From Granulicella sibirica (GTDB lineage Bacteria; Acidobacteriota; Terriglobia; Terriglobales; Acidobacteriaceae): a stretch of 64,000 bases of DNA. Below the pieces are notes generated by a model, which worked only from the letters and a program-made list of their open reading frames with translations, did not search any database and was not told the DNA's origin. A program made the position numbers and the translations under genes. This document shows positions 35,501-44,206 of this stretch, one piece after another. Position 1 is the first letter of the stretch, and every line of letters starts with the position of its first letter. The stretch covers positions 372,001 through 436,000 of the forward strand of contig NZ_RDSM01000003.1 in assembly GCF_004115155.1 (NCBI RefSeq). The letters run 5' to 3'.

Positions 35501-36179
35501 GCCTGAAAGCCAGACCATCGTCTCCGGAGGAAAGAATCTCCAGCAGAAGGCAGTTTCTCTTTGGAAGGAATACAAAAGAAGTCCGAGGTTGAGCCCGCCC
35601 GTCCTGCAGGCCTTCGACGATGTCCAGCAAGGAATCCAGACCTTGGCCGACTCGCTCCTGGACAAGCTGCACATCCATTGGAGTCGTGAGGTTGTCTCGA
35701 TTACTGCCCCCGATCTCGAGTCCCCCGAAGAAGGCTGCAAATGCCCCGAGAAGCCCTCGCCCACCGAAGCGAGGCATCTGGCACGCGAGGAATGGGTCGC
35801 CCTTGTCTATCTGCATTTCAGCCGCATGGTCCTCGCCCAGATTCGTTCCCGCCTCATGACCGCCGCCGTGCTCTACTTTTTCCTCGTTTGGGCATGCACC
35901 TCCTACCCGTTTCTCAACCGTCACCTGATACTCATCGCCCTCTCCGTGACTCTCGGCATTCTCTCCGCGGTTGGCATCACCATCTTTGCCTCCATCAACC
36001 GCGATGCCGTCCTCAGCCGCGTCACCAAGAACACACCTGGGGAACTTGATTGGGACTTCCTGATCAAGACCGCTTCGCTCATCGGCATCCCAATCCTCAG
36101 CTTCGTCGCCACCCAGTTCCCAGAACTCGGTTCCTTTCTCTTCTCCTGGATCCAGCCAGGCATGACCTCGCTCAAATAG
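32544..36179 (+). CDS. Large membrane protein of unknown function with periplasmic-binding-like N-terminus
   Basis: A 1211-residue protein I do not recognise. AGGTGA lies 7 bases before the ATG. The first helix (LITGIVAAGIAAAAM) could be a signal anchor. Residues about 100-640 are soluble; within them, SRIAVLTEDESNFG, MLRERGIQAVILSGTDVLDVIFVAQILA and NLLIVIWEADDLFLR resemble a type-I periplasmic-binding fold. From about 650 there are roughly ten hydrophobic segments (e.g. FFLVILSLLSLAHLYFCLDF, LLLLLGINLVGVFMLAVLL, LILIALSVTLGILSAVGITIFA), interrupted by a large hydrophilic loop at about 935-1105. It ends 65 bases before the LigD-type polymerase, but no functional link is evident. A sensor or transporter role is only a guess. 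Confidence 0.75.
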   Translation: MAQRSLITGIVAAGIAAAAMRVGTSGPSPQLGGSSGSAATASSHRHTSTLEETMAKIDWTEDLKRHPKETGQRSAAKELDDAIADFYTPRGSEGESAPKPSSTAQCSDLEVMIAIEPDPAHTRLALWFDRDLDTLGDALQESGYQYQGNWMPWSAEGSSSAPGDRFLDRQEQRLFFEGREQMPGVLLYRPGRTKATEGACPPKSLEVFVVGNSPTSGINGTQFREAIRQFARRSNQQEKLKILGPSFSGSGPSLRSLIEEIPTLLAQSGSTSSTHSSPTLKSVEVASGSITDPDCSHFLPGAQQASGGCSVMTGNIQSSFVSFAPDSYSVIKSTEDFLTDNAHGNIEPSRIAVLTEDESNFGLNIRDASKPTANGSATRSAAGTEERSKVLNVTYPRGISHLRTAYQKSSIWGFGGTTEGSGSVNLNLDFDETTIDEDSVPVFAHQQMPVSQESNVYQLTTMLRERGIQAVILSGTDVLDVIFVAQILARQAPNLLIVIWEADDLFLRSATNSVFRNIYFVGSWPLISENYFWSLPAHQAGGPPATQFRNFTSDNAEGFHTAVHYLLRDSAPQDGSPVLDLPDYHSPFRRETFGHPPLWLCSEDNGRFWPVALLDANAGDTKRSNFHLPDLKLSREPAGLDQPLPPPASQRFFLVILSLLSLAHLYFCLDFKLPKPQGVEAHYLTNDRTTRTAKLLLLLGINLVGVFMLAVLLPPPARLGLLSASTALPFAISMLCLSTAATLLLGRLPSTSPGKWTYVPLFLVVVAGTTSFWLLLWRILPPSMGVDGMHALFAYRVTQPLSGASPVHSLFLASAGLAYVLYSHLGRLNFTSQLAPRLPDNSGSIPNIPNQQGSNRVTSLLHYPPTRKQWGPKALSLAILSVTALLLCCAADVSPRVFDGRATHVCLELLLSLVLVAILWDLAMAFAIWSNLSSHILQPLENSSLRRAFNAIGGLTWKSFWMPQNSVSQYRAIFRLLEQAERKPLLPESQTIVSGGKNLQQKAVSLWKEYKRSPRLSPPVLQAFDDVQQGIQTLADSLLDKLHIHWSREVVSITAPDLESPEEGCKCPEKPSPTEARHLAREEWVALVYLHFSRMVLAQIRSRLMTAAVLYFFLVWACTSYPFLNRHLILIALSVTLGILSAVGITIFASINRDAVLSRVTKNTPGELDWDFLIKTASLIGIPILSFVATQFPELGSFLFSWIQPGMTSLK

Positions 36180-36244
36180 TGATCCCGATGGCCTGGTCAC
36201 TGGCCGCCCAGAAAAGGCATCAAAGTTCGTTGGCGAGGACAACG

Positions 36245-37606
36245 ATGGCGAAAGAAGACGACGCGGAGTTGCTCGAAGTAAGTGGCCGTATGGTGCGCAT
36301 CAGCAGCCCGTCGAAGGCGTACTTCACACGCGGTGTACATCTCACAAAACTGGATATCGTCCGCTATTTTCTGGCCGTGGCTCCGGGTGCACTCCGCGGC
36401 ATCCAGGATCGCCCTGTGGTCCTGAAACGTTTCGTCAATGGCGCGGAAGCAGAGCCCTTTTACCAAAAGCGCGCGCCCAGTGACCTGCCCGAGTGGATGC
36501 GAACGGTGACCCTCTCGTTCCCCTCCGGTCGCACCGCCGAAGAAGTCGTTGTCGATGATGCCGCCGGCATCGCCTGGATCGTGAACCTTGGCTGCATGGA
36601 GTTACATCCGCACCCGGTGCGCACCGGCGACCTCGATCATCCCGACGAGCTACGTGTCGATCTCGACCCACAGCCCGGCGTAGCGTGGACCGACGTCCGC
36701 GCTGTCGCTATGGAAGTGAAGGCGCTCCTCGACGAACTCGGCCTCGTCGCGTGGCCCAAGACCAGCGGCTCACGAGGCATTCACATCAACGTTCGCATTG
36801 AGCCGCGCTGGGGGTTCACCGAGGTGCGCCGGGCGGCGCTCGCGCTGGCACGCGCGGTCGAGAAGCGCTGTTCGCTTGCCAGCAGCAAATGGTGGAAGGA
36901 AGAGCGCCATGGCGTCTTCCTGGACTACAACCAGAACGCGAAAGATCGAACGACCTGCTCCGCCTATTCGGTCAGGCCGCTCCCCGATGCGCGCGTCAGC
37001 ACGCCCCTCCGCTGGGATGAGGTGATGACCTGCGACCCTGCCGACTTTACCGTTCTTACGGTGCCGGATCGCTTCGCGAAGATCGGCGATCCACACGCCG
37101 CGATGAACGACTACGCCGGGGTGCTGGACGCCTTGCTGGAGCTGGCCGCACGTGACGAGTCCGAAGGCCTGGGCGACGCGCCTTGGCCGCCACACTTCCG
37201 CAAGATGGACGGCGAGCCTGCCCGCGTGCAACCTTCGAAATCGCGCGTCTCCGCCACAAGGAAGAAGCCGGCTCAGCCCGGCGGCGAAAATCCTGAGCCT
37301 GCGGCTGGTCCCCCCAAAAAAGGCCGCCGCCAGCCGGCCATGCCTCTGATCGTGATCGCGCAATCTCCTGACAAAGCTTCGGCGGAAGCTGGCTTGGAAC
37401 GCTGGAAGCAACAACACCCCGAAGCTGCGGCACTTCTCGCGCCGGATGACATTCTGGTCGACCGCATGAGAGGCGCGTCCTACGTCTGGTATCGCATTCG
37501 CGTCAACCTGCGGCATATTCCGGAGACTTTGCGTCCCCCGCAGGGCACCCCTGATCCGGATGATGATCCAACGCGCGCCTGGCGCGAAACCAGGGAAGAG
37601 TCATAA
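36245..37606 (+). CDS. ligD: LigD-type DNA polymerase/primase (NHEJ)
   Basis: A 453-residue protein of the archaeo-eukaryotic primase fold used in bacterial non-homologous end joining. Visible motifs are the metal-binding DLDPQPG, the SGSRGIHINVRI strand with the His of the active site, and GVFLDYNQNAKDRTTCSAYSVRP. The ATG at 36245 is used because it begins just before the conserved domain and has GAGGA about 8 bases upstream; the frame is open to 36050. The tail (residues about 320-453) is a Lys/Pro/Ala-rich linker followed by a small domain (LIVIAQSPDKASAEAGLERWKQQHP). Nuclease and ligase domains found in full LigD are absent; the ligase is a separate convergent gene 7 bases away. No Ku gene lies in the window. 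Confidence 0.86.
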   Translation: MAKEDDAELLEVSGRMVRISSPSKAYFTRGVHLTKLDIVRYFLAVAPGALRGIQDRPVVLKRFVNGAEAEPFYQKRAPSDLPEWMRTVTLSFPSGRTAEEVVVDDAAGIAWIVNLGCMELHPHPVRTGDLDHPDELRVDLDPQPGVAWTDVRAVAMEVKALLDELGLVAWPKTSGSRGIHINVRIEPRWGFTEVRRAALALARAVEKRCSLASSKWWKEERHGVFLDYNQNAKDRTTCSAYSVRPLPDARVSTPLRWDEVMTCDPADFTVLTVPDRFAKIGDPHAAMNDYAGVLDALLELAARDESEGLGDAPWPPHFRKMDGEPARVQPSKSRVSATRKKPAQPGGENPEPAAGPPKKGRRQPAMPLIVIAQSPDKASAEAGLERWKQQHPEAAALLAPDDILVDRMRGASYVWYRIRVNLRHIPETLRPPQGTPDPDDDPTRAWRETREES

Positions 37607-37613
37607 GCATCCG

Positions 37614-38696
37614 CTAAGTTCCTTCCGAAAAGATGCTCATCAACTCGTGCGGCGGAACGACTTCAAGCTGCTCATACGTGCAGTCCTTCGGTGCCTTATC
37701 GGCACGCCAGCGCCGAAAGTGCGCAAGGTGACGAAACCGGTCGCCCTGCATATGCTCATACGCTACCTCGACGACAAGCTCGATACGCATCGGCTGCCAG
37801 CTTAGGTCTTTCCGCGCGTTCCATCGCGACTGCCCTCCGGGCATCCGGCCGCTGGCCTGCGCGGCCTCGTCGGCCCAGTCCGCCCACGGATGATCGCGCA
37901 ACGCATCCTCACGATACGGCGCGAGGAATTCCACAAGCTCCTTGCGCTTCGCAGCCGTAAAGCTCGCGCAGACACCGACATGCTGCAGCTTGCCCACACC
38001 GCTGTAGAGGCCAAGCAGGAGCGAACCAATGGCTACCCCATCGCCATCTTTATGCCACCGGAAACCCGCCACGACACAGTCGCAGTCGCGCTCATGCTTG
38101 ATCTTCAGCATGGTTCTCTTATCCGGCGTATACGGTCCGGAGATCGCCTTTGCGATCACGCCATCGAGGCCCGCTCCTTCAAAGCGCTTGAACCAATCCT
38201 GCGCCGTCGCGCGATCCTTCGTCGCAGGGGTCAGGTGCAGCGGCGCCTCCGCCTTCGCGAGAACGCGTTCGAGGTCAGCACGCCGCAGATGGAAAGGCTC
38301 ATCGCGCAAATCGCGGCCCTCAAGCTGGAGCAAATCGAAGAAGACGACCGACGCCGGCGACGCTTCAGCCAACATCTTCACCCGAGTAGCCGCAGGATGG
38401 ATCCGCAGGGTCAACGCATCGAAATCCAGGCCGCCATCGCGCGCGATGACCACTTCGCCATCCAGCACGCACTGTTCAGGCAGTTGCCGCAGTAACGGTT
38501 CGCGAAGTTCCGGAAAGTAACGATCGAGCGGCTTGCCATCGCGGCTTTGTATCAGCAGGTCGTCGCCGTTGCGAAAGATCACCGCGCGAAAGCCGTCCCA
38601 CTTCGGCTCAAAGCTCCATACATCTGAGACTGAAGGAATCTCATCGACGCGCTTGGCGAGCATGGGCAGAATCGGTGACGGCAACGGCAAAGCCAT
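37614..38696 (-). CDS. ligC: ATP-dependent DNA ligase (LigC/LigD type)
   Basis: A 360-residue ligase. The nucleotidyltransferase motif I is EPKWDGFRA with the adenylated Lys32 (KxDG), motif III VFFDLLQLEGRDL, motif IV GLDGVIAKAI, motif V MLKIKHERDCDCVVAGFR. A C-terminal OB-fold domain (residues about 225-345) follows. The length and motifs match the stand-alone ligases (LigC) and the ligase module of LigD. It presumably seals breaks together with the convergent polymerase, the 3' ends being 7 bases apart. NHEJ enzymes are usually split or fused in different bacteria; this is a split version. Confidence 0.9.
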   Translation of the reverse strand: MALPLPSPILPMLAKRVDEIPSVSDVWSFEPKWDGFRAVIFRNGDDLLIQSRDGKPLDRYFPELREPLLRQLPEQCVLDGEVVIARDGGLDFDALTLRIHPAATRVKMLAEASPASVVFFDLLQLEGRDLRDEPFHLRRADLERVLAKAEAPLHLTPATKDRATAQDWFKRFEGAGLDGVIAKAISGPYTPDKRTMLKIKHERDCDCVVAGFRWHKDGDGVAIGSLLLGLYSGVGKLQHVGVCASFTAAKRKELVEFLAPYREDALRDHPWADWADEAAQASGRMPGGQSRWNARKDLSWQPMRIELVVEVAYEHMQGDRFRHLAHFRRWRADKAPKDCTYEQLEVVPPHELMSIFSEGT

Positions 38697-38760
38697 GGGT
38701 CGTTGGATGCGTTCCGCGCGCGCGGCTGGAGATACATATTTGCGATTAACCGGATCCTCG

Positions 38761-41700
38761 CTATTGCGAGGATCCCGTATTTGACGTTCCGATGGAGTTG
38801 GTGAGGGTGACAGTGACGCCGGTGATGGTGCTGGCCGTGCCCGAATCGAGGGTGAAGCTCTGGGTGTAGACCACGGTGGACCCGTAGGGCGCGGATGCAG
38901 CGGAGCTGTACCAGGTTCCGAACAGCGGGTTGATGTTAGCAGTGAAATCAGGCGTGTTCAGGTCCGCACCTGACGCGGCGGTGAAATGGAACTTCGCCTG
39001 TGTGGCCTCGCGGGTGTTCGAGTAGCCCGTGACGACCACATTCACTCCGCCGCCCGTAGAGTTCATCGTCACCAGGCTGACGACAGGTGCGGCTGGCGGG
39101 ATGACGATAACCACAGGCGTCAGACTGGCAGGAGTGACATCCACTCCCTGCGCGGTGAGGGTCACCGGAACAGTGATGGTTCCCGCTTCGGTCCCCGCCT
39201 GGAGCTGGATGGGAGGCGTGACGACGGAGTTCGCGGCGACCGTGAAGGTATAGTTTCGCCCACCGCCTGCAAACTGGATAGCCGGGTCATCGACTGCCGG
39301 TGTGGTCGCTGGGGTGAACAGGAGGTTGAACGATGCCGTGAGCGGTACCGGGTATGGGTTGGTGAGCTGGAACGTCAGAGTCGGCTGCTGACCCGAGGCA
39401 GGCGGGGTCGTGGGCCCGGTAAAGACGACGGCAGGCGTGTTCGAGACCGTGATCGTCAGGGCATTTGAGGTGGTCTTGCCGATCAAGTCACTCACGGCAA
39501 CCTGGATCGTGCCAGCCGTCGCGAGCGCCGAAGCGGGGATGACCGCCGTTAGGGTTGTCGCGTTGACGAAGGTGGTAGCGATGGTCCCGGTGCCATTGAG
39601 ACGTAGCACGTCGACTGAGTTGAAATTGGTTCCGGTAAGGGTAATCGTAGTGGCCGCGCTCCCGAGGGTAATTGCCGCCGGAGTGATCCCGGTAAGGGTC
39701 GGTAACGGGGCTCCGGAGACGGTGAAGCTCTGCGTCACGCTGGGAGCGGCGGCATACGTGGTATTGCCCGCCTGGCTGGCCTGGACGACGACCGTTCCGG
39801 TCGCTCCGGTTAGGGTGAGGGTGTTGCCGGAGATGGTAGCCGGTCCGGAGACAAGCGTGTAAGTGACGGCTAGACCGGAAGAGGCAGTAGCTGACAGCGT
39901 GAATGGGGCGTCCTCAATGGTGTGGCTTGCAATCGCCGGGAATGCAATCGTCTGGGTGGCGAGGGACACCACGAGAGTCCGCGGAGCGCTCACGCTGGCG
40001 GCATAGTTCGTGTCTCCGCTGTAACTTGCCGTAACGCTGTACGTGCCAACCGGAATCTGGCTCGTGCTGAAGCTGCCAGCCCCGCTCGCTCCAAGCGTGA
40101 TGGTAGTCGTCCCAAGGCCTCCGCCGCTACTGGCGAGAGTAACGGTGCCGGTGGGGACGGGCGTGGTCTGCCCGGCACCGGCGACGCTGACGGTGAAGAG
40201 GACGTTCTGGCCTGCGGTGGCCGCGAGCGGAGCGATCGTGAGGCTGGTTGTACTCGCGACAGCCACTGACGGTGCGGAGACGAGCGGAATCGTCGGGGAG
40301 ACGCTTGCCGCGAAGTTTGCATCAGCCGGGTAGCTCACATCCACGTTGTGCGTTCCCGCAGTGCCGGTGACATTCACCGGAGTGAGGGTCGCGGTTGCGG
40401 TCTGGGTGACCTGGCTGAGCAGAATACCGGCGGTGCTATCGCTGAAGTCCGAGATGGCGAGATCGGGATAACCGTCTCCGTTGAAATCAGCGGCCACCTG
40501 TCCGTACGGGAAGTTCCCGGTTGGGTACTTTATCTGGGCCTGGAAGGTCCCGTCGCCATTGCCAAGGAGATAGCTTTCCGTCAGGTCGGTCTGCGCGGCA
40601 GTGCCGGTATTACCGGTGGAAAGGTCGAGGAAGCCATCGCCGTTGAAGTCGGCGATGACGAGGCCCACGGGGTCGATGCCGACAGGGTAGGTCACCTGCG
40701 CCTGGAAGGTGCCGTCATCCTGGCCGATCAGCACGCTGATCGTGTTGTCGCCGCTATTGGTGACGGCGATATCCAGGAATCCATCGTTGTTGAGGTCTGC
40801 GACCTGCACGCCCTGTGGCCTGGAACCAACCGGGTAGGTGACCTGCGGCTGGAAGGTGCCATCGCCGTTGCCGCGCAAGATGCTGATGGTGTTGTCGCCG
40901 AAGTTGCCGATGACGAGGTCGACATTGCCGTCTTTGTCGAAGTCTCCCTCCGCCAGCGTCTGAGGGGTGGTCCCGGTCTGATAGGTGACCGCGGGGTGGA
41001 ACGTGCCATCACCAACACCGAGCAGAATGCTTACCGATCCCGTGTAGTAGTCTCCCACGGCAATGTCGGCGATACCGTCGTGGTTCAGGTCCATGACGCC
41101 GAGGCCAACGGGCGATGCGACGGCATAGGTCACCTGAGGCATGAAGGTGCCGTCGCCAACACCCAGAAGGATGCTGATGCTCCCGCTCCCGGTGTTCGCG
41201 ACCACAAGATCGAGATTGCCGTCGCCATTGAAGTCAGCGACGAGCACACGCTCCGGCAGGTTGCCTGCGGGGTAGCTGACCTGCGGCTCAAAGGTTCCGT
41301 CGCCGTTGCCGAGCAGGACACTGACGGATGCGCCGTCGTAGTTCTCGGTGACCACATCCATGAACCCGTCACCATTGAAGTCTCCGCTTGCGATGCCATA
41401 GGGATGAGTGCCCACCGTATTGGGAGAGCCGGTCGCAGGCGTGGTCGTAAAGGCGAGTGTTGCGGGAGCGAGTGAAGCAGTTCCAAGCACCGGAGTACCG
41501 GTATTGCTGGTGTCACTGAAGGTGAGGGTTCCCGTCGGCCCGGCGGTGCGATCTCCCAGGCCTACGACTGTTCCGAGGAGGCTATAGGCACCGACGCCCC
41601 CGGACGATACAAGCGTTGACGATGACGGATAGATTCCTGTCACGGCAACGGTCTGCTCGGTCGAGACGCTGGCGGACGCAGACGCGGTTGCTATGAAAGT

Positions 41701-44025
41701 GGCCGTGTAGCTGTGACTCCCGATCGTTCCAGCAGCAAGCCTCAACACGGCATTGCCGGCCGGGTTCAACTGGACAGTGCCCAGATTGGAGTAGGCGTTG
41801 CAGCCCCGGACGGCGAGATCGCAGAAGTACACCTGCCCGGTCGTAAGAGGAGCGCTCGAGGAGTTGGTGACCGAGGCGGTAAGGGTGATGGGCGACCGGT
41901 AGGCAACAGTCGCTGGAGCGGCGGTCAGAGCAACGGTCGTGGCTGCAGACGAAGTGACGATGACCTGTTGCCCATTACTTGTGCTCGTCGCATAGTTGGC
42001 GTCGCCACTGTAGACCGCAAGAATGGAATCCTGGCCGACGGGAAGCGTGGTGGTGGTAAGAGTCGCGATTCCTCCCGTCCCGGTAGACGTGACGGGAGCC
42101 GTGCCCACAACGGTGATCCCGAGGACGAAGTTCACCGAGCCCGTCAGGGCAGGAGAGCTTGCTCCTGCGATGGTCGCGGTCAACGTAACGGGCTGTCCGC
42201 TCACGACGGTGCTCGCACTGGAGGTGAGGTTGGTCGTCGTGGGCTGGGCGGTAGGTCCGCCGTTGACGACAAGAGTCGTCGGGCCGCTGGTTCCGGCCCC
42301 GACCGTCGTCGACCCGTTATAGCGGGCGTGGACAGTGTAGGTTCCCCCGGCCAGGGCGCTCGTAGTGAACGTCGCCTCCTGGTCCCCGTCACCTGCGGTA
42401 GCCAGCGTTCCAGATCCAATGACAGTGTTGTTGGAGTCGAGGAAATCAACCGTGCCGGTAGGAGTCACATTCGTGTTCGTGCTCCCGTTAAAAAACTGTG
42501 CGGTGACGACCGCGCCGAACGTGATCGCCTGCCCGAACGTCGCCGGGTTCGGAGAGACAAAAAGTGTGGTGGTGCTTTGCGGAGTCTGACCGTTGAGTGT
42601 GTACGAACTCGGCGTCGCCGACCCGTTCCCGCTCGTCGAGTCGATGGTGAGGGTCGCGGTGTAGGTCTTCGGAGTGGTGGGCGAAAATAGAAGGTTGAGG
42701 ATGCACGTCCCACCCGCCTGGAGAGCGTTGTCGTCCACCAGGCAAGTTGTTCCATCTGGGTTGACGGAGAAGGCGGGGTCGCTGAAGGTGAAGCTGCTGA
42801 AGGAGAGTCCGTCTGTGCCGGTATTCGCGACGTAGATCGATCCGACGGTGCTTTGTCCCACCTGGGCGCCCACGGTGAGGGATCCGGTGCCGCGGTTGAC
42901 CCTCGCAACAGCGCTGGTCGCGGATGAATTGAACCCTTCGTAGATATTTCCCTGCGGATCGATGGCGACGGAGGTCGGACCGTTGAAGCCGGTGCCGAGG
43001 CGACTCTGGAAGCTGGAGATCACGTTGAGCCCGCCGCTCGCGGCGATGGCGACGCTGCCCCCGGCGTCGACAGCGATCCCCTGGATGGTGCCGAAGTTGC
43101 TCTGACCGATGGTGACCCGGGCAGACGTATTCCCGCCGGGGTATTCGTAGACCGTGTTGATCGTGCCTGCCTGGGCGTAATAAATGTCTCCGGCTGCATC
43201 AACGGCAATGCCCACGAGGCTGGTAAGGCCCGTTGCTACAGTTGTTTCTTCCCCAGAGTTGTCGAGTTTGATGATGCGGCTGTTGCCCGCGTCCGCGATG
43301 TAGAGATCGCCCATTCCGTCGACGGCGAGCCCGATTGGGTCGGAGAGGGGCGTCGTCGGGACGGGGTGCTGCACGCCATGCTGCGTCTGCCCATAGACGA
43401 GATTATTCACCCTATCGGCGACGTAAACGTTATCCTCGCCATCGACAGCGATGGCTCCGGGACTACTCAGGCCCCGGAAGCCAGAGGCCTGTTGGTTGCT
43501 TCCGTCGGGATTCGACACGAAAACATCTTTGGAGGATGTACTGGAGATGTACACCAGGCCGTCGGGGCCAATCGTGATTCCACCTGGATTGGCCACGCTC
43601 GGCGCGGCGTTGGCGAAAGATCCAAACGTGAAGCCGATCTGCGCACCGATGCCGGTTCCGTAGAAGTATTGCTGGAAGACCGGGACGCCGTCGGAGTTAG
43701 GGTAGAAGATCGAGTCGAGACGCAGTCCGGGAGCCGTGGGGGCGAAGGTCACGGTCGCACTGCAGTTGTAGTTTGGAAAGGGGCCGGTGCCGCCGGCCGG
43801 GGTGCAGGTTGTCGCGGATGCCGTGAAGTCTTTCCCGAAGGAGGTAGAAAGTTGCGTACGGGAATTATTGGTAACAAACGTGACGGTCTGCGTGGTGCTC
43901 TGGCCCACGGCGACGGAGCCGAACGATTGCGAATCGCCTGTCTGGGCACCGGCTGAGAGATTCGTTGAAGCGAGAAGAAGACCGAGCAGAACCGGAAACG
44001 ACAGCAACCTGGGGAGCGAACTCAT
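38761..44025 (-). CDS. Giant secreted NHL / VCBS (FG-GAP) / Ig-like repeat protein
   Basis: A 1754-residue protein. The ATG at 44025 starts a signal peptide (LLSFPVLLGLLLASTNLSAGAQ) with GAGG upstream. An anchor-D-like domain (about 30-120) is followed by NHL/SMP-30-type beta-propeller repeats (AVDGEDNVYVADRVNN, LYIADAGNSRIIKLDN), then Big_3_5 Ig-like domains (TVDFLDSNNTVIG, YSGDANYATST). Seven FG-GAP/VCBS repeats (DFNGDGxxDxxxxN, LLGNGDGTF) follow, more Ig-like domains, an IPT/TIG-like domain (LTGITPAAITLGSAATTITLTGTNF) and a C-terminal domain. It has no transmembrane anchor near the end. The DxDxDG-like loops in the FG-GAP repeats suggest calcium binding. A surface adhesin or matrix role is inferred. 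Confidence 0.85.
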   Translation of the reverse strand: MSSLPRLLSFPVLLGLLLASTNLSAGAQTGDSQSFGSVAVGQSTTQTVTFVTNNSRTQLSTSFGKDFTASATTCTPAGGTGPFPNYNCSATVTFAPTAPGLRLDSIFYPNSDGVPVFQQYFYGTGIGAQIGFTFGSFANAAPSVANPGGITIGPDGLVYISSTSSKDVFVSNPDGSNQQASGFRGLSSPGAIAVDGEDNVYVADRVNNLVYGQTQHGVQHPVPTTPLSDPIGLAVDGMGDLYIADAGNSRIIKLDNSGEETTVATGLTSLVGIAVDAAGDIYYAQAGTINTVYEYPGGNTSARVTIGQSNFGTIQGIAVDAGGSVAIAASGGLNVISSFQSRLGTGFNGPTSVAIDPQGNIYEGFNSSATSAVARVNRGTGSLTVGAQVGQSTVGSIYVANTGTDGLSFSSFTFSDPAFSVNPDGTTCLVDDNALQAGGTCILNLLFSPTTPKTYTATLTIDSTSGNGSATPSSYTLNGQTPQSTTTLFVSPNPATFGQAITFGAVVTAQFFNGSTNTNVTPTGTVDFLDSNNTVIGSGTLATAGDGDQEATFTTSALAGGTYTVHARYNGSTTVGAGTSGPTTLVVNGGPTAQPTTTNLTSSASTVVSGQPVTLTATIAGASSPALTGSVNFVLGITVVGTAPVTSTGTGGIATLTTTTLPVGQDSILAVYSGDANYATSTSNGQQVIVTSSAATTVALTAAPATVAYRSPITLTASVTNSSSAPLTTGQVYFCDLAVRGCNAYSNLGTVQLNPAGNAVLRLAAGTIGSHSYTATFIATASASASVSTEQTVAVTGIYPSSSTLVSSGGVGAYSLLGTVVGLGDRTAGPTGTLTFSDTSNTGTPVLGTASLAPATLAFTTTPATGSPNTVGTHPYGIASGDFNGDGFMDVVTENYDGASVSVLLGNGDGTFEPQVSYPAGNLPERVLVADFNGDGNLDLVVANTGSGSISILLGVGDGTFMPQVTYAVASPVGLGVMDLNHDGIADIAVGDYYTGSVSILLGVGDGTFHPAVTYQTGTTPQTLAEGDFDKDGNVDLVIGNFGDNTISILRGNGDGTFQPQVTYPVGSRPQGVQVADLNNDGFLDIAVTNSGDNTISVLIGQDDGTFQAQVTYPVGIDPVGLVIADFNGDGFLDLSTGNTGTAAQTDLTESYLLGNGDGTFQAQIKYPTGNFPYGQVAADFNGDGYPDLAISDFSDSTAGILLSQVTQTATATLTPVNVTGTAGTHNVDVSYPADANFAASVSPTIPLVSAPSVAVASTTSLTIAPLAATAGQNVLFTVSVAGAGQTTPVPTGTVTLASSGGGLGTTTITLGASGAGSFSTSQIPVGTYSVTASYSGDTNYAASVSAPRTLVVSLATQTIAFPAIASHTIEDAPFTLSATASSGLAVTYTLVSGPATISGNTLTLTGATGTVVVQASQAGNTTYAAAPSVTQSFTVSGAPLPTLTGITPAAITLGSAATTITLTGTNFNSVDVLRLNGTGTIATTFVNATTLTAVIPASALATAGTIQVAVSDLIGKTTSNALTITVSNTPAVVFTGPTTPPASGQQPTLTFQLTNPYPVPLTASFNLLFTPATTPAVDDPAIQFAGGGRNYTFTVAANSVVTPPIQLQAGTEAGTITVPVTLTAQGVDVTPASLTPVVIVIPPAAPVVSLVTMNSTGGGVNVVVTGYSNTREATQAKFHFTAASGADLNTPDFTANINPLFGTWYSSAASAPYGSTVVYTQSFTLDSGTASTITGVTVTLTNSIGTSNTGSSQ
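40415..41430 (-). repeat. Seven FG-GAP/VCBS repeats
   Basis: Seven copies of about 52 residues (about 156 bases) share the core DFNGDGxxDLxxxNxGxxxISxLLGxGDGTFxPQVTYPxG in variant forms (DFNGDGFMDVV, DFNGDGNLDLV, DLNHDGIADIA, DFDKDGNVDLV, DLNNDGFLDIA, DFNGDGFLDLS, DFNGDGYPDLA). Such repeats fold into an integrin-like propeller. Confidence 0.8.
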
Positions 44026-44206
44026 TCGGGACCTCGAGCGACGACCGCTCGTGCTTTTGGGATGATGGGAACGTGCAAACGCCGCGCCCACTCTCATGGG
44101 GGAACGCTTGCACCTACCTGTATACATGGCCCCCTTAAACAGGGACAGATGAATTTACGCTTTTGGCAAATTTTTCTGCCCGTGCCTCAGCTTCTCAGCC
44201 CGGAAG

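Noticed and set aside
34830..36242. 470-codon minus-strand open frame across the orphan membrane gene
   Set aside because: Low-complexity Glu/Gly/Asp composition typical of an antisense shadow; the plus-strand frame has a ribosome site, membrane helices and full length.
40348..41475. 375-codon plus-strand frame antisense to the FG-GAP repeats
   Set aside because: It mirrors the repeat spacing of the true gene, which explains its length; no independent motif.
44128..44206. Sequence AACAGGGACAGATGAATTTACG, reminiscent of transposase flanks (stated here only in part)
   Set aside because: No transposase fragment, terminal repeat or target duplication is visible around it.
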